DNA from: Desulfobacteraceae bacterium
GTDB taxonomy: Bacteria > Desulfobacterota > Desulfobacteria > Desulfobacterales > Desulfococcaceae
Length of the DNA: 64,000 nt
Direction: 5' to 3'
Assembly: GCA_011390755.1 (NCBI GenBank)
Contig: JAABRU010000001.1
Span: 62,001-126,000 of the forward strand
Made by a program: the position numbers and the translations under genes. Of this stretch, positions 61,786 to 64,000 are shown in pieces. The notes under the pieces were generated by a model that was not told the origin of the DNA, did not search any database, and saw nothing but the letters and a program-made list of their open reading frames with translations. Positions within the stretch are counted from its first letter, which is position 1. Each line of letters starts with the position of its first letter.

Positions 61786-62355
61786 TCAGGAATCCAGACC
61801 GTCCGGCCAGGTTTGCAGGCATTCGGTTTTTCTTTCAAAACGGTTTTTCATTCTTTCCGTCCGCAGTGCCTGCTGTTCAGCCAGCGCGCTTTTCTGTTCG
61901 TCCGTAAGAATCTGTTTGATCTCATTCATGATTTTTACCCGGAGTATCATCGCATTCTCCCTGGCACCGGATACAGCCTGAAAAGCGTTTCTCAGGTCTG
62001 TCTCACCGGGATTTTCTCCATGAATCACAGTAGCCAGGGCTGTCTGTGCAGTATATACCGCCTGCCTGTTTGTATCCAGCTCTTCCCTGTGTGTATTGAG
62101 AATATCCCGGACTTTGCCTTCCTGTTCCGCGGTGAGATTCAGACCGGCAAGAAAACGGAGTCCCATTCCCATACCGCCGTGGAATCCCTTTCCGCCCCCG
62201 TGCCGGCCTTTGCCGCCATGAAAACCTTTTCCGCCGCCGGGGCCGTCACAGTAGCCCTGTCCCGTACCTCTGTAATTCTGTGCGGATGCCATAAATACAC
62301 CGCCAAAGATCATCAGTGTCGCCAGTGCTGCAATTACAAGATGTTTTACTTTCAT
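61786..62355 (-). CDS. Spy/CpxP-like periplasmic protein (LTxxQ family)
   Basis: 189 aa. GGAG before ATG 62355; signal peptide (VIAALATLMIFGGVFMASA). Residues about 27-65 are Gly/His-rich (GGGKGFHGGKGRHGGG), probably metal-binding. Then LNLTAEQEGKVRDIL and ILTDEQKSALAEQ carry the LTxxQ motifs. Periplasmic chaperone or metal-stress protein, likely made at high level together with the ECF circuit. Confidence 0.88.
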   Translation of the reverse strand: MKVKHLVIAALATLMIFGGVFMASAQNYRGTGQGYCDGPGGGKGFHGGKGRHGGGKGFHGGMGMGLRFLAGLNLTAEQEGKVRDILNTHREELDTNRQAVYTAQTALATVIHGENPGETDLRNAFQAVSGARENAMILRVKIMNEIKQILTDEQKSALAEQQALRTERMKNRFERKTECLQTWPDGLDS

Positions 62356-62629
62356 TTTTTTCTCCTTTGTCTGATGTTTTGCGTTCATGCAGATTTTCCG
62401 AAAATCTTTGCATGTGCTTTCATAAGGTTTAGTCGGAGAAAAGGAAAAAAGGTTACAAAAAAAATGCTGCTTGCCTTTTCTTTTTTTTCCATTTATTATT
62501 TTTTTGTACTGGATTACCGTATTTTTCAATTATATAAATGCAGAAAGCATGAGGCATGAAAACAGAACACTGCCAAAATGCCTTTGCAGTCAGTTCTCAG
62601 TATTCACGAATATCCATGAAAGGACAGCA

Positions 62630-63121
62630 ATGTATTACTGTTATCAGGACAGTCCGGCCGGAAAACTCCTGCTTGCCGGAAACCGTCAGGGGCTGCATCT
62701 GATCTGCTTTCCCGGAAGCAGAAAGATGCCGGAAAAAAAATGGATAATACAGGAGGCCTGGGAAGAGAATCCCCGTTCCCTGAAAGAAGTTACAAAACAG
62801 CTGAATGCCTATTTTTCCGGAAAACTGAAAAAATTTTCCCTGCGGCTCTGTCTGCATGTCACACCTTTTCAGAAAAAAGTACTGACAGCATTACAGCAGA
62901 TTCCTTACGGGGAAACGCTTTCCTACGGAGAACTGGCCTGTAAAATCGGAAAGCCCGGAGCCGCAAGGGCAGTAGGACAGGCAAATGCCCGAAATCCCAT
63001 TCCCATTGTCATCCCCTGCCACCGCGTCATCGGCAGCAGCGGAAATCTGACCGGTTTCGGAGGGGGGCTGTCCCTCAAGCAGAAACTGCTGGATATGGAG
63101 CAGCAGAACAGAAGGGGATGA
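62630..63121 (+). CDS. ogt: Methylated-DNA--protein-cysteine methyltransferase
   Basis: 163 aa from ATG 62630 (GAAAGGA nearby). Active-site motif VIPCHRVI, HTH-like DNA-binding region (IPYGETLSYGELACKIG), Asn/Arg site ARAVGQANARNP, and GFGGGLSLKQKLL. Removes O6-alkyl groups from guanine. The N-terminal domain is short, as in Ogt-type enzymes. Confidence 0.94.
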   Translation: MYYCYQDSPAGKLLLAGNRQGLHLICFPGSRKMPEKKWIIQEAWEENPRSLKEVTKQLNAYFSGKLKKFSLRLCLHVTPFQKKVLTALQQIPYGETLSYGELACKIGKPGAARAVGQANARNPIPIVIPCHRVIGSSGNLTGFGGGLSLKQKLLDMEQQNRRG

Positions 63122-63205
63122 CTGCCCTGTATGGCTGAAGACACTGATTTTTGTTCCTGCATTTTGATTCTTGTCAAATCCCCTGCCATCTGTTAATAAA
63201 ACCGT

Positions 63206-63850
63206 ATGGAATATCATCATGAGAAACCCTATTTGATTCTGGCATCCCAGTCCCCGCGGCGAAAGTATCTTTTGGAGCAGGCCGGTTTGTCTTTTACGGT
63301 GATTCCCGGCAGTTTTGACGAGGATTCTGTAAAACTGACACAGCCGGAGGAATATGTAAAAATACTGGCCAGGGCCAAGGCCGGGGAGATATCCGAATTA
63401 TATCCCGACAGTTGGGTCATCGGGGCAGACACCATTGTGAGCATTGCCGGAATGATTCTGGGCAAACCCGCATCCCCGGAACAGGCCGGGGAAATGCTCC
63501 GGAAACTCAGCGGTCAGACCCATCAGGTTTTTACCGGATATGCTGTATGCTGCAAATCCGGGGGGAAAATGATTTCGGATGCTGTCCGGACCGATGTGCA
63601 TTTTAAAAAACTGAGTGAAGCCGAGATTGCATGGTATATTCAGAGCAAAGAGCCTTTTGACAAGGCCGGGGCCTATGCCATACAGGGGCTGGGCACTTTT
63701 CTGGTCAGAAGTATCAGCGGTTCCTATACCAATGTGGTGGGGCTGCCGGTTTGTGAAATCATTGAAATTCTGATTCGGGAAAAAATTCTGGGGCTGCGGA
63801 AAGAAGGCGGGGCAGTGTATGAACCGCTGGGGGGCAATACGGAGATATGA
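63206..63850 (+). CDS. maf: Maf-family nucleotide pyrophosphatase
   Basis: 214 aa. SxxR motif in LASQSPRRKYLLEQ, GADTIVSI with the catalytic Asp, the GKP segment and EPFDKAGAYAIQGLG. The pattern suits the dTTP/UTP-specific YhdE group. House-cleaning of nucleotides. Overlaps queH by four bases (ATGA). Confidence 0.93.
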   Translation: MEYHHEKPYLILASQSPRRKYLLEQAGLSFTVIPGSFDEDSVKLTQPEEYVKILARAKAGEISELYPDSWVIGADTIVSIAGMILGKPASPEQAGEMLRKLSGQTHQVFTGYAVCCKSGGKMISDAVRTDVHFKKLSEAEIAWYIQSKEPFDKAGAYAIQGLGTFLVRSISGSYTNVVGLPVCEIIEILIREKILGLRKEGGAVYEPLGGNTEI

Positions 63851-64000
63851 AAAAAATACTGGTGCATATGTGCTGCGCGCCCTGCTCGGTATATCCGGTC
63901 CGGCAGCTGGAAAAAGAAAATTTCCATATAATGGGATTTTTTTATAAAAACAATATCCATCCCTACAGTGAATGCCTGAAACGGCAGGAAAGTCTGGAAA
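63847..64000 (+). CDS. queH: Epoxyqueuosine reductase QueH (3' partial)
   Basis: 51 codons visible. MKKILVHMCCAPCSVYPV carries the vicinal Cys-Cys and C-x-x-C ligands of the DUF208/QueH family, followed by FFYKNNIHPYSECLKR. QueH performs the last step of queuosine synthesis in tRNA. Continues beyond the window. Coupled to maf. Confidence 0.9.
   Translation, partial: MKKILVHMCCAPCSVYPVRQLEKENFHIMGFFYKNNIHPYSECLKRQESLE

Noticed and set aside
61813-62559. 248-codon plus-strand frame over the Spy-like gene
   Set aside because: The minus-strand gene has a signal peptide, LTxxQ motifs and a ribosome site; the plus frame is a mirror.
1-64000. tRNA or rRNA genes
   Set aside because: Scanning for TTCRAAT-type T-loops with flanking acceptor pairing gave no convincing candidate on either strand, so none is reported.

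Overview
The window most likely comes from a complete-oxidising, sulfate-reducing member of the Desulfobacterota (Desulfobacteraceae/Desulfococcaceae, Desulfonema-like). The evidence is a Wood-Ljungdahl cluster (acsD-acsB-acsC-acsE), a methylmalonyl-CoA segment (meaB, a 12S-type carboxyltransferase, a 5S-plus-biotin transcarboxylase protein, sucC-sucD), a tetraheme cytochrome c3, and remnants of CHAT proteins. The genus is inference; no rRNA or other marker gene is present.

Layout. 1-0.85 kb: 3' part of meaB. 0.9-5.9 kb: an AT-rich accessory island of toxin-antitoxin genes (HigBA-like, HicB, PF09720-type antitoxin, two MNT/HEPN pairs, an orphan MNT, XisH/XisI, a tautomerase and a duplicated Cys-motif protein), lodged between meaB and its natural neighbours. 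5.9-12.4 kb: methylmalonyl-CoA:pyruvate transcarboxylase genes and succinyl-CoA synthetase. Together these interconvert propionyl-CoA, methylmalonyl-CoA and succinyl-CoA. 12.6-13.3 kb: a VapBC-like pair. 13.3-19.7 kb (minus strand): three different dynamin-like GTPases with a TerB-like protein between two of them and a DUF1232 protein at the head. This compact, translationally coupled operon is the best candidate for an undescribed system. 19.9-23 kb: a partial sucD copy, a BolA-like protein and a secreted DUF900 hydrolase. 23.5-30.5 kb: a CHASE/PAS/GGDEF diguanylate cyclase, CHAT fragments, and a MacAB-like exporter whose adaptor gene is cut by a repeat. 30.7-44.2 kb: tmk, a phosphoesterase, VWA, TPR and lipoprotein genes, miaA and fabH. 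44.2-47.2 kb: a graveyard of small repeats around the cytochrome c3 gene. 47.3-49.8 kb: a TIGR03960-type radical SAM protein. 50.8-57.4 kb: acsDBCE. 57.5-64 kb: a 3-hydroxybutyrate oligomer hydrolase, an ECF sigma circuit with two Spy/CnrX-like proteins, ogt, maf and the start of queH.

A second theme is small non-autonomous repeat elements. By eye I could define more than a dozen families with terminal inverted repeats (named A-N and P here). Most have two to four copies in this window, and several are nested inside one another. No transposase gene is visible. One family carries what looks like an internally deleted sucD gene. Insertions have truncated a macA-like gene and a CHAT gene, and several elements abut stop codons.

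All calls were made by reading the sequence and recalling protein families; no database search was run. I saw no tRNA, rRNA or CRISPR array.
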